18,606 nucleotides of DNA from Bacteroidales bacterium (lineage in GTDB: Bacteria > Bacteroidota > Bacteroidia > Bacteroidales > VadinHA17): positions 1 to 18,606 of the forward strand of contig DOTV01000226.1 of NCBI GenBank assembly GCA_003520925.1. The letters are read 5' to 3'. The translations under genes were made by a program, and so were the position numbers. Under the pieces are notes generated by a model, which worked only from the letters and a program-made list of their open reading frames with translations, ran no database searches and was not told the origin of the DNA. Shown here piece by piece: positions 7,506 through 15,035 of this stretch (position 1 is the first letter of the stretch; the number at the start of each line of letters is the position of its first letter).

Positions 7506-8546
7506 ATGCAACTCTTCAGATTTGCAAATCCGGAATACCTGTACCTGTTGCTTCTGCTGCCGGCAATGACCGCCATATTTATATTTAATCAGGTTAGAAG
7601 GAGAAATTCGTTGAAAAAACTGGGTGAATCAACTGTAATATCGAGGCTCATGCCTGAGCTTTCCGGAATAAGACCTGTCATTAAATTTATCTTTCTGCTG
7701 ACTGCTGTTTCTGCAATTATTTTAATGCTTGCCAGACCACAGTTCGGTTCGAGGCTCGAGGAAATAAAAAAACAGGGAGTTGAGGTGATAATCGCACTCG
7801 ATGTAAGCAATTCGATGCTCGCAGAAGATATCCAGCCAAACAGGCTCACAAGGGCAAAACAGGCAATCTCGAAACTTGTCGATAACCTCGAGAACGACAA
7901 AATCGGATTAATTGTGTTTGCGGGGGATGCGTATACACAAATCCCTATAACCACCGATTACATTTCTGCAAAAATGTTCCTGTCCACAATTAATCCCGAA
8001 ATGGTTCCCAAACAGGGAACTGCCATCGGGGCCGCAATAAAACTGGCAGAAAAATCATTCACTCCCGGAGAGGGGAAAAGTAAAGCCATCATTATCATTA
8101 CGGATGGTGAAAATCATGAGGATGACCCGGTTTCTGAGGCTGAAACAGCTTCAAAGGCAGGCATAATAATTCATACAATCGGTATAGGTTCAGCTGAAGG
8201 AGTCCCCGTACCGGTAATAGCAGGCGGCAGGAGAGACTACCTCAAAGGCCCTGATGGTGTAACTGTAATTACAAAGCTGGATGAAGATATTCTGAAAAAA
8301 ATTGCTGTGGCCGCCGGAGGAAGTTATATAAGGGCAAGCAGCTCCAGCATTGGTCTGGATGAAATATTCAGCAATATCAGGAAGATGAAAAAAGATGAAC
8401 TCGAGAGTACAATGTACACCGAATATAATGATCAGTTTCAGGTATTTGCAGCTCTGGCTCTTTTATTCATGCTCCTTGAAATAATCATAATGGACAGGAA
8501 AAACAGAAGGTTGCAGAACGTAAGATTATTTAAATTTAAGATTTAA
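7506..8546 (+). CDS. batB: BatB, VWA-domain aerotolerance membrane protein
   Basis: A 346-residue paralog of BatA. N-terminal helices lie at about residues 11-27 and 59-76 (PEYLYLLLLLP; IFLLTAVSAIILMLARPQ). The VWA domain has metal-site residues DVSNS (D99, S101, S103) and IITDGENHEDD, with a C-terminal helix near 317-335. The EIKKQGVEVIIALDVSNSMLAEDIQPNRL region is the standard BatB form. BatA and BatB in tandem suggest a hetero-oligomer in the cytoplasmic membrane with the VWA domains facing the periplasm, inferred from topology. It sits in the operon with an 18-nt gap to BatC. Confidence 0.92.
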   Translation: MQLFRFANPEYLYLLLLLPAMTAIFIFNQVRRRNSLKKLGESTVISRLMPELSGIRPVIKFIFLLTAVSAIILMLARPQFGSRLEEIKKQGVEVIIALDVSNSMLAEDIQPNRLTRAKQAISKLVDNLENDKIGLIVFAGDAYTQIPITTDYISAKMFLSTINPEMVPKQGTAIGAAIKLAEKSFTPGEGKSKAIIIITDGENHEDDPVSEAETASKAGIIIHTIGIGSAEGVPVPVIAGGRRDYLKGPDGVTVITKLDEDILKKIAVAAGGSYIRASSSSIGLDEIFSNIRKMKKDELESTMYTEYNDQFQVFAALALLFMLLEIIIMDRKNRRLQNVRLFKFKI

Positions 8547-8564
8547 CAACATATTTTAAATCTG

Positions 8565-9317
8565 ATGTCTGACAAATTACATTTAAAGTATTGCCTTAAG
8601 CCTGAAGCCATGCTCCTGCTTTTTATGGTTTGCTTTGCCGGGACACTTAATGCCCAGGCTGACAGGAAATTTATTAGACAGGGTAACAGGGAATATGAAA
8701 AAAATAAATTCTCCGAATCTGAATTATCCTACAGAAGAGCAGCCGATAAAAATAAAGCATCAGGTGATGCGGTTTTCAATGCAGGAGATGCACTGTATAA
8801 GCAAAAGAAATATGAGGATGCAGCAAAACAATTCATTGAGAGTCAGAAAATGGCTGAAGAAAAAGAAAAGAAATCAGCCAGTATGTACAACCTTGGAAAC
8901 TCAATGGTTATGGCAAATAAATTGAAAGAAAGCATTGAGGCATACAAAAACTCACTGAAGCTGAATCCCGGTAACCTGGAAACTAAATATAACCTAGCTT
9001 ATGCTCAGGATATGCTTAAGAAACAGGAGGAGCAGCAGAAACAGCAACAGCAGCAACAGAACAAGGATAATCAGGATCAGAAAAAAGACCAGGAACAACA
9101 GAAACAGAAAGATCAGGAAAAAAAAGATAACAACAAGCAGGAAAAACAGCAGGAACAACAACAACAACAACAACAACAGGATCAGCAACAGGCTATTTCA
9201 AAGGAGGATGCTGAAAGATTATTAAATGCGATTGCCAATGACGAGAAAAATGTTCAGGAGAAGGTAAAGCTCGAAAAAGCAGCAAAGGCAAGAGTCAGAA
9301 CCACTAAAAACTGGTAA
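8565..9317 (+). CDS. batC: BatC, TPR protein with Gln/Lys-rich linker
   Basis: A 250-residue exported protein with a signal peptide ending near LNAQ, then TPR repeats between about residues 30 and 148 (for example SMYNLGNSMVMANKLKESIEAYKNSLKLNPGN). A highly charged Gln/Lys/Asp linker (about 150-206) follows, then the conserved BatC C-terminal block ISKEDAERLLNAIANDEKNVQEKV. The linker contains seven consecutive CAA codons. The TPR part probably binds BatA/BatB or BatE in the periplasm, as proposed for Bat complexes. It is 9 nt upstream of BatD. Confidence 0.88.
   Translation: MSDKLHLKYCLKPEAMLLLFMVCFAGTLNAQADRKFIRQGNREYEKNKFSESELSYRRAADKNKASGDAVFNAGDALYKQKKYEDAAKQFIESQKMAEEKEKKSASMYNLGNSMVMANKLKESIEAYKNSLKLNPGNLETKYNLAYAQDMLKKQEEQQKQQQQQQNKDNQDQKKDQEQQKQKDQEKKDNNKQEKQQEQQQQQQQQDQQQAISKEDAERLLNAIANDEKNVQEKVKLEKAAKARVRTTKNW
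9156..9179 (+). repeat. In-frame CAA trinucleotide microsatellite in batC
   Basis: Seven CAA units at 9156-9176 plus CAG at 9177-9179 encode part of the polyglutamine linker of BatC. The repeat is in frame, so slippage would change linker length without a frameshift. Confidence 0.85.
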
Positions 9318-9326
9318 ATTGGCAAA

Positions 9327-11141
9327 ATGAAAGTAAGGTACATCATATTGGCGATTGTTGCGCTGCTAATAAGTCTCTCTGCGGCGGGACAAGAGATTTC
9401 TGTCGTGGCGGATTATCCTGAAGTGGTTCGGACTGGTGAGCAGTTCAATGTTTCCTGGACAATCAATTCCGGGGGAGGAGAATTTTCGGAACCCGCATTT
9501 ACTGGATTTTACAAACTTATGGGTCCCCAGACTTCATACAGTTCAAGCACCCAGATTATTAACGGCAAGATTTCGAAAGAGACTTCGTACACATATGTAT
9601 ATTACATTCAGGCATTAAAAGAGGGAAAATTTGTTATACCCCCGGCTGCCTTTAAGATTAAGAATAAAACATATTATTCCGATTCACTCAGGATCGAGGT
9701 AATAGGAAGCGGCAAGGCTCAGCAGAATGTTCAGGGAGGAGACCGGAGTACAACGGCCGATCAGGTTGAAGAGACAGGTGATGACATATTCGTGAGTCTT
9801 TCACTTGACAAAAAGGATGTTTACATAGGCGAAAATATCGGGGTGACTGTTAAGCTGTATACAAGGGTTGATATTTCGGGCATTAATGAAATCAAATACC
9901 CGGCATTTGAGGGATTTCTTAAAACTGATCTTGAAACTCCGCCACTTACTTCCCTGCAGCGCGAAAGCATAAACGGTACCATATACGGAACAGGTGTAGT
10001 ACAGCGGTTTCTTCTTTATCCTCAGATACAGGGTGAGATAACAGTTGATCCGGTGCAGATATCTGTACTTATCCGCCAGAAAACAGGTCAGTCAGACCCT
10101 TTCTTTGGAGATTTCTTTTCAACATACACCACAATCCCAAAAGCAGTTATCAGCAAGCCGGTCAGAATAAAAGTCAATCCTTTGCCCGGAACAAAGCCTG
10201 ATGATTTTTCAGGAATTACCGGCAGAATTAATCTGAATGGCTCACTTAACAAGGACACTGTAAATGTCAATGATGCGGTTAACCTGAAAATAGTTGTTGC
10301 CGGAAGCGGCAACCTCAAGATGGCCGGTGCACCGGTACTGAAGCTGCCTGCTGATCTTGAAGTTTACGACCCGAAGGTTACGGACGACCTGAAAAACGGC
10401 ATGAACGGAACCACTGGACAGAAAACATTTGAATATCTGCTTATTCCAAGGCATTACGGTGACTTCACAATACCCCCGGTGACATATTCTTTCTTCAATA
10501 CTTCGTCGAAACAGTATGAGAGAGTTAAGAGCCCCGAGCTTCATTTCTATGCCCGTAAAGTGAATGATCAGAATCCCGGGATAACAGTCTACGGAGGTGT
10601 CTCCAAGGAAGATGTAAAATATCTTGGTAAGGACATCAGGTTTATCAGTTCAAAACCCGGGTTCCTGAAAAAAACAGGCAACATTTTCGCTTCAAAACGA
10701 TCGTTCTATAGCGCATATGCATTTGCGCTCCTCGTATTTCTTGTAGTACTCTTTATCAGAAGAGAGCATATACGAAGGAATTCGGATATTTCTGCCGTTA
10801 AAAACAGAAAAGCCGGGAAAGTCGCGGGGAAGCGCCTTAAGGAAGCGGAAAAGTGCCTTAGAGAAAATAAATCAGATAAGTTTTATGAGGAAATACTGAA
10901 GGCGCTCTGGGGATATCTGAGTGATAAACTTAATATCCCGGTATCGGAACTTAACAGAAGCAGTGCTGTTAATGCATTGATTGAGAAAGGAATAGACGAA
11001 GAAGAAGTAAATAACCTTGCTTCTGTGATCGATAAATGCGAATACGCAAGGTTTGCACCATCCTCTTCTGCTGAAGAGGCTGGGAAAATTTATGATGAGG
11101 CCTCGGGCTTTATCAGATTATTTGAAAATTCAATTGGTTGA
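9327..11141 (+). CDS. batD: BatD, oxygen-tolerance protein
   Basis: A 604-residue BatD-family protein with a signal peptide (residues 1 to about 21, ending SAAGQ). A long periplasmic part of Ig-like BatD repeats follows: GEQFNVSWTINSGGGEFSEP, then YIGENIGVTVKLYTR, then VNDAVNLKIVVAGSGNLKM. One transmembrane helix lies near 460-478, and a helical cytoplasmic tail (about 480-604) contains a SELNRSSAVNAL segment like that of the smaller BatD-like protein at 5511. Length and order match full-length BatD. It is followed by BatE after 3 nt, so translation is probably coupled. It likely forms the largest extracytoplasmic scaffold of the Bat complex; function is inferred from the family. Confidence 0.9.
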   Translation: MKVRYIILAIVALLISLSAAGQEISVVADYPEVVRTGEQFNVSWTINSGGGEFSEPAFTGFYKLMGPQTSYSSSTQIINGKISKETSYTYVYYIQALKEGKFVIPPAAFKIKNKTYYSDSLRIEVIGSGKAQQNVQGGDRSTTADQVEETGDDIFVSLSLDKKDVYIGENIGVTVKLYTRVDISGINEIKYPAFEGFLKTDLETPPLTSLQRESINGTIYGTGVVQRFLLYPQIQGEITVDPVQISVLIRQKTGQSDPFFGDFFSTYTTIPKAVISKPVRIKVNPLPGTKPDDFSGITGRINLNGSLNKDTVNVNDAVNLKIVVAGSGNLKMAGAPVLKLPADLEVYDPKVTDDLKNGMNGTTGQKTFEYLLIPRHYGDFTIPPVTYSFFNTSSKQYERVKSPELHFYARKVNDQNPGITVYGGVSKEDVKYLGKDIRFISSKPGFLKKTGNIFASKRSFYSAYAFALLVFLVVLFIRREHIRRNSDISAVKNRKAGKVAGKRLKEAEKCLRENKSDKFYEEILKALWGYLSDKLNIPVSELNRSSAVNALIEKGIDEEEVNNLASVIDKCEYARFAPSSSAEEAGKIYDEASGFIRLFENSIG

Positions 11142-11144
11142 CAG

Positions 11145-11915
11145 ATGAGATTACGATTGCGGCATATTATTTTACTACTGCTTGTTCTTTTAACCCCGGC
11201 ACTTGTTTCAGGACAGGAGGAGCGATCTGCAAAATTTAATAAAGGAGTTGAATATTATTCTGCCTCAAAATACCAGGAGGCTGTTAATGAATGGCTTGAG
11301 ATTTATAACACAGGTTATCGTTCTGCGGAACTTGATTACAATATCGGGAATGCATATTTTAAGCTTAATAATGTCCCCGGGGCAATCCTGTTTTTTGAGA
11401 GAGCCCGTCTCTTAAAACCTGCTGACAATAATATTAATTACAACCTGCAGATTGCCCGAACCCTTGTTGTTGACAAATTTGAAGAGATACCGGAGCTTTT
11501 CTTTGTCAGGTGGTTTGATTTTCTTTCACTGCTGCTGTCAACAAATACATGGGCAGTAATAAGCATTCTATCTTTCATACTATTTCTTTTACTTTTATCG
11601 GCATATATTTATACCGCCAGGTACAGGATCAAAGTAACAGGATTCTGGGCTGCAATATTTTTTCTTTTAATCTCAGTGTCATCTCTTTCATTTACTATTC
11701 GAAATAAAGCTCTTGTTTACGACAGCAATAAAGCAGTTATTTTTACTCCCTCAGTAAACGGCAAAAGTTCTCCTGACAACAGCGGAACCGATCTCTTTGT
11801 GCTTCATGAAGGCTCAAAGGTTACTATTGAGGATCAGGTGGGAGAATGGTATGAGATAAAGCTTACAGATGGCAACAAGGGATGGGTGCCTTCGAACAGC
11901 CTCACAATAATTTAG
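11145..11915 (+). CDS. batE: BatE, TPR and SH3-domain membrane protein
   Basis: A 256-residue protein with a signal peptide (ending near VSGQ) and TPR repeats at about residues 28-105 (KFNKGVEYYSASKYQEAVNE; LDYNIGNAYFKLNNVPGAI). Two transmembrane helices follow (about 134-155 and 161-180). A bacterial SH3-like domain closes the protein (LFVLHEGSKVTIEDQVGEW, ending NKGWVPSNSLTII). This TPR-TM-SH3 order is the standard BatE architecture and ends the operon. Topology suggests both TPR and SH3 domains face the periplasm, where an SH3 domain could contact peptidoglycan or protein partners. Confidence 0.9.
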   Translation: MRLRLRHIILLLLVLLTPALVSGQEERSAKFNKGVEYYSASKYQEAVNEWLEIYNTGYRSAELDYNIGNAYFKLNNVPGAILFFERARLLKPADNNINYNLQIARTLVVDKFEEIPELFFVRWFDFLSLLLSTNTWAVISILSFILFLLLLSAYIYTARYRIKVTGFWAAIFFLLISVSSLSFTIRNKALVYDSNKAVIFTPSVNGKSSPDNSGTDLFVLHEGSKVTIEDQVGEWYEIKLTDGNKGWVPSNSLTII

Positions 11916-11940
11916 TTAAGGTGTACTAATTCTTTAATTT

Positions 11941-11979
11941 TCCGGTTTATATTGTGACAGACCATTCAATAAAACCGGA
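11941..11979 (+). promoter_or_regulatory. Long hairpin immediately upstream of the small lipoprotein gene
   Basis: Left arm TCCGGTTTATATTG (11941-11954) and right arm CAATAAAACCGGA (11967-11979) form a 13-bp stem with a single bulged A and a 12-nt loop. The right arm ends 2 nt before the ATG at 11982. No T-tract follows, so it is a poor terminator and more likely a 5'-leader structure or a protein-binding inverted repeat. Confidence 0.5.
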
Positions 11980-11981
11980 TT

Positions 11982-12368
11982 ATGAAGAAATTATATGTAA
12001 TTACATTGTTATTACTATTAATTTGCTGTCTTTCATGCAAAAAAACACCATTCTCACCAGAAGGTCCTACCGATGTACGCATCAGAAATCTTACAGGATC
12101 AGTCCTGACTGAAACTCTTGTAAGGATTAAAGAAGAAGAGATACCTTTCGGAACAATTGATATAAACAATACAACTGGTTATCACCGGTTCAGGACTGCC
12201 TTTTCAAAAGCTTACATATCCGCCAGAATGAACGGCGACACTATTTCCACAGGACCTGTTGATTTCACTTACATGAATTATTTCGGTCAAGTTAAAATGA
12301 CTTATGATGTAAATCTGGAAAACAATCGTCTTACGATAAAGAATGTCACCCTCGATTCACCCCTTTGA
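11982..12368 (+). CDS. Small predicted lipoprotein of unknown function
   Basis: A 128-residue protein with a clear lipoprotein signal: MKK, a leucine-rich run, then LSC with Cys19, followed by KKTPFSPEG. The mature part is short and probably all-beta (VRIRNLTGSVLTETLVRIKEEE; DFTYMNYFGQVKMTYDVNL). I do not recognise the family. It lies 66 nt after batE on the same strand, separated by a hairpin, and 46 nt before the PLP-enzyme gene. It may be a read-through passenger of the Bat operon or have its own promoter. Surface anchoring is likely; nothing supports a specific function. Confidence 0.7.
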   Translation: MKKLYVITLLLLLICCLSCKKTPFSPEGPTDVRIRNLTGSVLTETLVRIKEEEIPFGTIDINNTTGYHRFRTAFSKAYISARMNGDTISTGPVDFTYMNYFGQVKMTYDVNLENNRLTIKNVTLDSPL

Positions 12369-12381
12369 TCTAAAATAGCTA

Positions 12382-12414
12382 TTTTGGTACCGCTCTTTTA
12401 AACTGGCACCAAAA
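12382..12414 (+). promoter_or_regulatory. Hairpin abutting the start codon of the PLP-enzyme gene
   Basis: Arms TTTTGGTACC (12382-12391) and GGCACCAAAA (12405-12414) pair over 10 bp with one A-C mismatch and a 13-nt loop; the right arm ends directly at the ATG (12415). A perfect 14-bp AT palindrome, AAAATAGCTATTTT (12372-12385), overlaps the left arm, so the two structures are mutually exclusive. Regulation is a guess. Confidence 0.35.
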
Positions 12415-13590
12415 ATGAAAAGAAAACCTGTCAACAGTTCACGTATGCCTGTATACAGAGATGCAGGATTTGAGCTATTCGATGCTGAAACAACCAAATA
12501 TGCATTTTCGAAGGAGACTGAAAATGAAAGAATTCCTGAGCTTTACATTTATTCAAGGTACAGGAATCCGACTGTTGTTGCTGCCGAGGAAGAGATAATG
12601 AAGCTTGAGTCGTGCAATTGGGCCCTTCTGACTCAGTCGGGCATGTCGGCAATTGACACTGCCGTATCAGTTTTTCAGCATGCTGAATCGTCAGGGCCAT
12701 GGTTGTTCTTCAGTGAAATATACGGAGGCACCCTCTCATATACCGAATCGGTTTTAAGGACAAGAAGGGGTTTGCAAGTTCATAGTTTCTACCCGGTTAA
12801 TGATAAATATGATCTTCATGAATTTGAGAGGGTGATCCGGGACATTAATCCTGAACTTATCTATGTTGAAGCAATCTCAAACCCGATGCTTATAGTAACC
12901 GATATCGGAAAAGTTATTGAACTGGCTCATAAATCGGATTCAAAGGTTTTGGTAGATAATACTTTCGCTACACCTCTGCTCTGTAAGCCTCTTGAACTTG
13001 GAGCTGATATTGTTATACACAGCGCCACAAAGTATTTTTCAGGACATGGGAATCTGACTGCCGGCGTACTATGCGGGAACGACAGTGCAATAATGAAAGA
13101 TGCAATAGAGTACAGAAAGTACGTTGGTCATATGATCTCTCCCGACGATGCATACAGGCTGCAAACCCAGATACAGACATTTGAACTTAGGTTCAGGAAA
13201 CAGTGTCAGAATACCCTGAGGATAGTCGAAATGCTTAAAAATCATCCTGTTATCAGAAAGGTGTGGTACCCGGGGTTACCGGAACATCCTACTCATTCTG
13301 AAGCACTTAAATTATTCGAACAGAGAGGATATGGGGCAATGGTCACATTTGATTTCACCGGAAAATCAGACAATGAAAAAAAGAAAAAGCGCGATAGTTT
13401 TGTACAGTCTGTTTCTGAAAAGATAAAAGTCATTCCGTCGCTTGGCGATCCGAAGACAATACTGATGCCTGTTGAATCGGTATGGGGTGCCAAATATCCT
13501 GAGCCCGGACTAATAAGGTTATCTGTTGGCTTTGAGGATTCGAAGGAGCTTGAAAAAACAATAGCAGATGCCCTTATGCATGTTGAATGA
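12415..13590 (+). CDS. Cys/Met metabolism PLP-dependent enzyme (cystathionine gamma-lyase/synthase superfamily)
   Basis: A 391-residue fold-type I PLP enzyme. The family landmarks are YSRYRNPTV, the phosphate-binding QSGMSAI, VDNTFATPLLCKPLELGAD and the Schiff-base lysine K206 in SATKYFSGHGN. The C-terminus ends with LIRLSVGFEDSKELEKTI. Members act on homoserine esters, cystathionine, methionine or cysteine. Substrate cannot be fixed here: the usual THPAS-type loop is replaced by TILMPVESVWG, and the N-terminus (VYRDAGFELFDAETTKY) departs from the classic synthases. It could be a methionine gamma-lyase, an O-acetylhomoserine sulfhydrylase or another lyase. No sulfur-assimilation genes are adjacent. 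It converges on ung, with 13 nt between stops. Confidence 0.85.
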   Translation: MKRKPVNSSRMPVYRDAGFELFDAETTKYAFSKETENERIPELYIYSRYRNPTVVAAEEEIMKLESCNWALLTQSGMSAIDTAVSVFQHAESSGPWLFFSEIYGGTLSYTESVLRTRRGLQVHSFYPVNDKYDLHEFERVIRDINPELIYVEAISNPMLIVTDIGKVIELAHKSDSKVLVDNTFATPLLCKPLELGADIVIHSATKYFSGHGNLTAGVLCGNDSAIMKDAIEYRKYVGHMISPDDAYRLQTQIQTFELRFRKQCQNTLRIVEMLKNHPVIRKVWYPGLPEHPTHSEALKLFEQRGYGAMVTFDFTGKSDNEKKKKRDSFVQSVSEKIKVIPSLGDPKTILMPVESVWGAKYPEPGLIRLSVGFEDSKELEKTIADALMHVE

Positions 13591-13603
13591 ATACAATCTG
13601 ATA

Positions 13604-14269
13604 TTATCTCCAGTCAATGGGTTCAATTCCCTTGCTTACAAGATACTCGTTGCATTTGCTGAAGTGCCGGTTGCCGAAGAAACCCCTTGAAGCTGAAAGG
13701 GGGGAAGGGTGAACCGATTCAAGCACCAGATGCCTTGAACGGTCGATTGATTCACCTTTTTTTTGTGCATACGCTCCCCAGAGAAAAAAGACAATATTCT
13801 CTTTCTCACCGTTAAGAACTCTGATCACATAATCAGTAAATTCTTCCCATCCTTTCTTCTGGTGTGATCCTGCCTGATGCGCCCGTACTGTAAGTGTGGC
13901 ATTTAATAAAAGCACGCCCTGTTCTGCCCAACGGGTCAGATCACCTGAAACGGGACGTGGAATGCCAATATCTGATTCAATCTCCTTGAAAATGTTTATC
14001 AGACTTGGCGGGAAATCAACACCATCCTTTACTGAAAAGCATAATCCATGCGCCTGTCCCGGACCATGATAAGGATCCTGGCCGATAATAACTGCTTTGA
14101 CCCTGCCGAACGGACAAACATCAAATGCATTGAAGATAAGCGGGCCGGGAGGATAAATCCGGGAGTTATGGTATTCATCCCGTACAAACCCCGTAAGCCT
14201 TACAAAATATTCCTTGTCAAATTCCTGACTGAGTCTGCTTTTCCAGCCTGGTTCAATTTTTACATCCAT
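13604..14269 (-). CDS. ung: Uracil-DNA glycosylase, family 1
   Basis: A 221-residue monofunctional DNA repair enzyme that removes uracil from DNA. The water-activating loop GQDPYHG is at residues 63-69 with catalytic Asp65, followed by AHGLCFSV. The uracil-binding Asn is N123 in LLLNATLTVRAHQAGSH, and the DNA-intercalation loop is HPSPLS at 187-192 with His187. All family 1 landmarks and the normal length are present. The gene is transcribed alone, opposite to its neighbours. A loose TAnnTTTG-like sequence (TTATTTTG on the minus strand, 14283-14290) lies 14 nt upstream of the start. Confidence 0.96.
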   Translation of the reverse strand: MDVKIEPGWKSRLSQEFDKEYFVRLTGFVRDEYHNSRIYPPGPLIFNAFDVCPFGRVKAVIIGQDPYHGPGQAHGLCFSVKDGVDFPPSLINIFKEIESDIGIPRPVSGDLTRWAEQGVLLLNATLTVRAHQAGSHQKKGWEEFTDYVIRVLNGEKENIVFFLWGAYAQKKGESIDRSRHLVLESVHPSPLSASRGFFGNRHFSKCNEYLVSKGIEPIDWR

Positions 14270-14308
14270 ATTTAAAAATACTCAAAATAATCAAATCAAT
14301 TAATACAA

Positions 14309-14338
14309 AATGGACTGACGTTTTAACATCAGTCCATT
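14309..14338 (-). terminator. Hairpin with terminator-like features on the minus strand
   Basis: AATGGACTGA (14309-14318) and TCAGTCCATT (14329-14338) are perfect reverse complements around a 10-nt loop. On the minus strand the stem's T-rich end runs on into TTGTATTAATT, resembling a weak intrinsic terminator. On the plus strand no T-tract follows. It lies upstream of ung, so if it is a terminator it ends a leftward transcript that is not ung itself, or it acts as an attenuator in the ung leader. Confidence 0.4.
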
Positions 14339-14523
14339 GACTACGCTACAATCTACCACACAACCTAAAACAAAAGAAACTCTCTTTCAGACAGTACTTT
14401 GAAAATATCTGTCAAATTACGGTTAGATAATATCCTTAACTGATTTTAAAATACTTTCATTGTTTCTAAATCAAATATATATTTTAGTCTGGATATTACC
14501 TAATATATTTAATCATATTTGAC

Positions 14524-14541
14524 CATTTTGTTAACAAAATG
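14524..14541. promoter_or_regulatory. 18-bp perfect palindrome, candidate operator
   Basis: CATTTTGTTAACAAAATG is its own reverse complement and is followed by a partial direct repeat, GACAAAATT. It lies 28 nt upstream of the CYTH promoter element, in the position of an activator or repressor dimer site. No regulator gene is adjacent. Confidence 0.45.
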
Positions 14542-14569
14542 ACAAAATTATAAACCGAATGTAAATTGG

Positions 14570-14577
14570 TAACTTTG
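14570..14577 (+). promoter_or_regulatory. -7 promoter element of the CYTH gene
   Basis: TAACTTTG is a perfect TAnnTTTG match ending 11 nt before the ATG at 14589. Transcription should start within a few bases of the start codon, giving a very short or leaderless mRNA. Confidence 0.55.
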
Positions 14578-14588
14578 CGATAAAAACA

Positions 14589-15035
14589 ATGGCAATAGAG
14601 ATTGAACGTAAGTTTCTTGTAAGAGGTGAGTTCAAAATGTATTCAGTCAGGAAGCTGGAAATTACACAGGGCTATCTTTCCGTTGACCCTGCAAGGATTA
14701 TAAGGCTCCGCATCAGCGACAAGAAGGCAATCCTTTCGGTCAAGGCAACTGAAAAGCAAAGTGGATTTTCGAGGCATGAATGGGAATTTGAGATCCCGTT
14801 TTCAGAGGCCTCAGAAATTTTAAAGGTTTGTCTTCCGGAGGTAATCTTAAAGACAAGATATCTTGTCCCTTTCGGCAGCCATACTTTTGAAGTGGATGTA
14901 TTTCATGGCAGGAACGAAGGACTTATAATAGCTGAAATCGAACTGAAGAGCGAGGATGAATTTTTTGAGAAACCCGACTGGTTAGGGGAGGAGGTTACTG
15001 GAAAACCAGAATACTTTAATTCAAATTTAATCTAA
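14589..15035 (+). CDS. CYTH-domain protein (triphosphate tunnel metalloenzyme)
   Basis: A 148-residue single-domain CYTH protein. The diagnostic ExExK motif is at the N-terminus (EIERK, E4-E6-K8), followed by QGYLSVDPARIIRLRIS and ILSVKA, whose Arg and Lys residues line the tunnel. Acidic strands follow: WEFEIP, FEVDVFHG and AEIELKSEDE. Bacterial single-domain members usually hydrolyse inorganic triphosphate or nucleoside triphosphates; some are class IV adenylate cyclases. Length and motif order fit the small tripolyphosphatase-type group (NeuTTM/YgiF N-domain type), but sequence alone does not decide the substrate. Its stop overlaps the stop of the convergent GNAT gene by 4 nt. Confidence 0.9.
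   Translation: MAIEIERKFLVRGEFKMYSVRKLEITQGYLSVDPARIIRLRISDKKAILSVKATEKQSGFSRHEWEFEIPFSEASEILKVCLPEVILKTRYLVPFGSHTFEVDVFHGRNEGLIIAEIELKSEDEFFEKPDWLGEEVTGKPEYFNSNLI

Larger units (their letters stand above)
14270..14588. other. Gene-free divergent region between ung and the CYTH gene
   Basis: About 320 bp, markedly AT-rich, with no credible reading frame on either strand. It contains a perfect 10-bp-stem hairpin (14309-14338), an 18-bp perfect palindrome (14524-14541), the CYTH promoter element (14570-14577), and two TAnnTTTG matches on the minus strand (14472-14479 TATATTTG; 14543-14550 TAATTTTG). In such AT-rich DNA some of these matches are expected by chance. A small leftward RNA ending at the hairpin is possible. 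Confidence 0.6.

Noticed and set aside
9001..9225. Asn/Arg-rich plus-strand and Leu-rich minus-strand frames in batC
   Set aside because: They are alternate-frame readings of the CAA/CAG repeat, not genes.
14341..14523. A hidden small protein gene in the ung-CYTH gap
   Set aside because: All frames on both strands are broken by frequent stops, and the only minus-strand ATG noted (14460) is followed by a stop within five codons.
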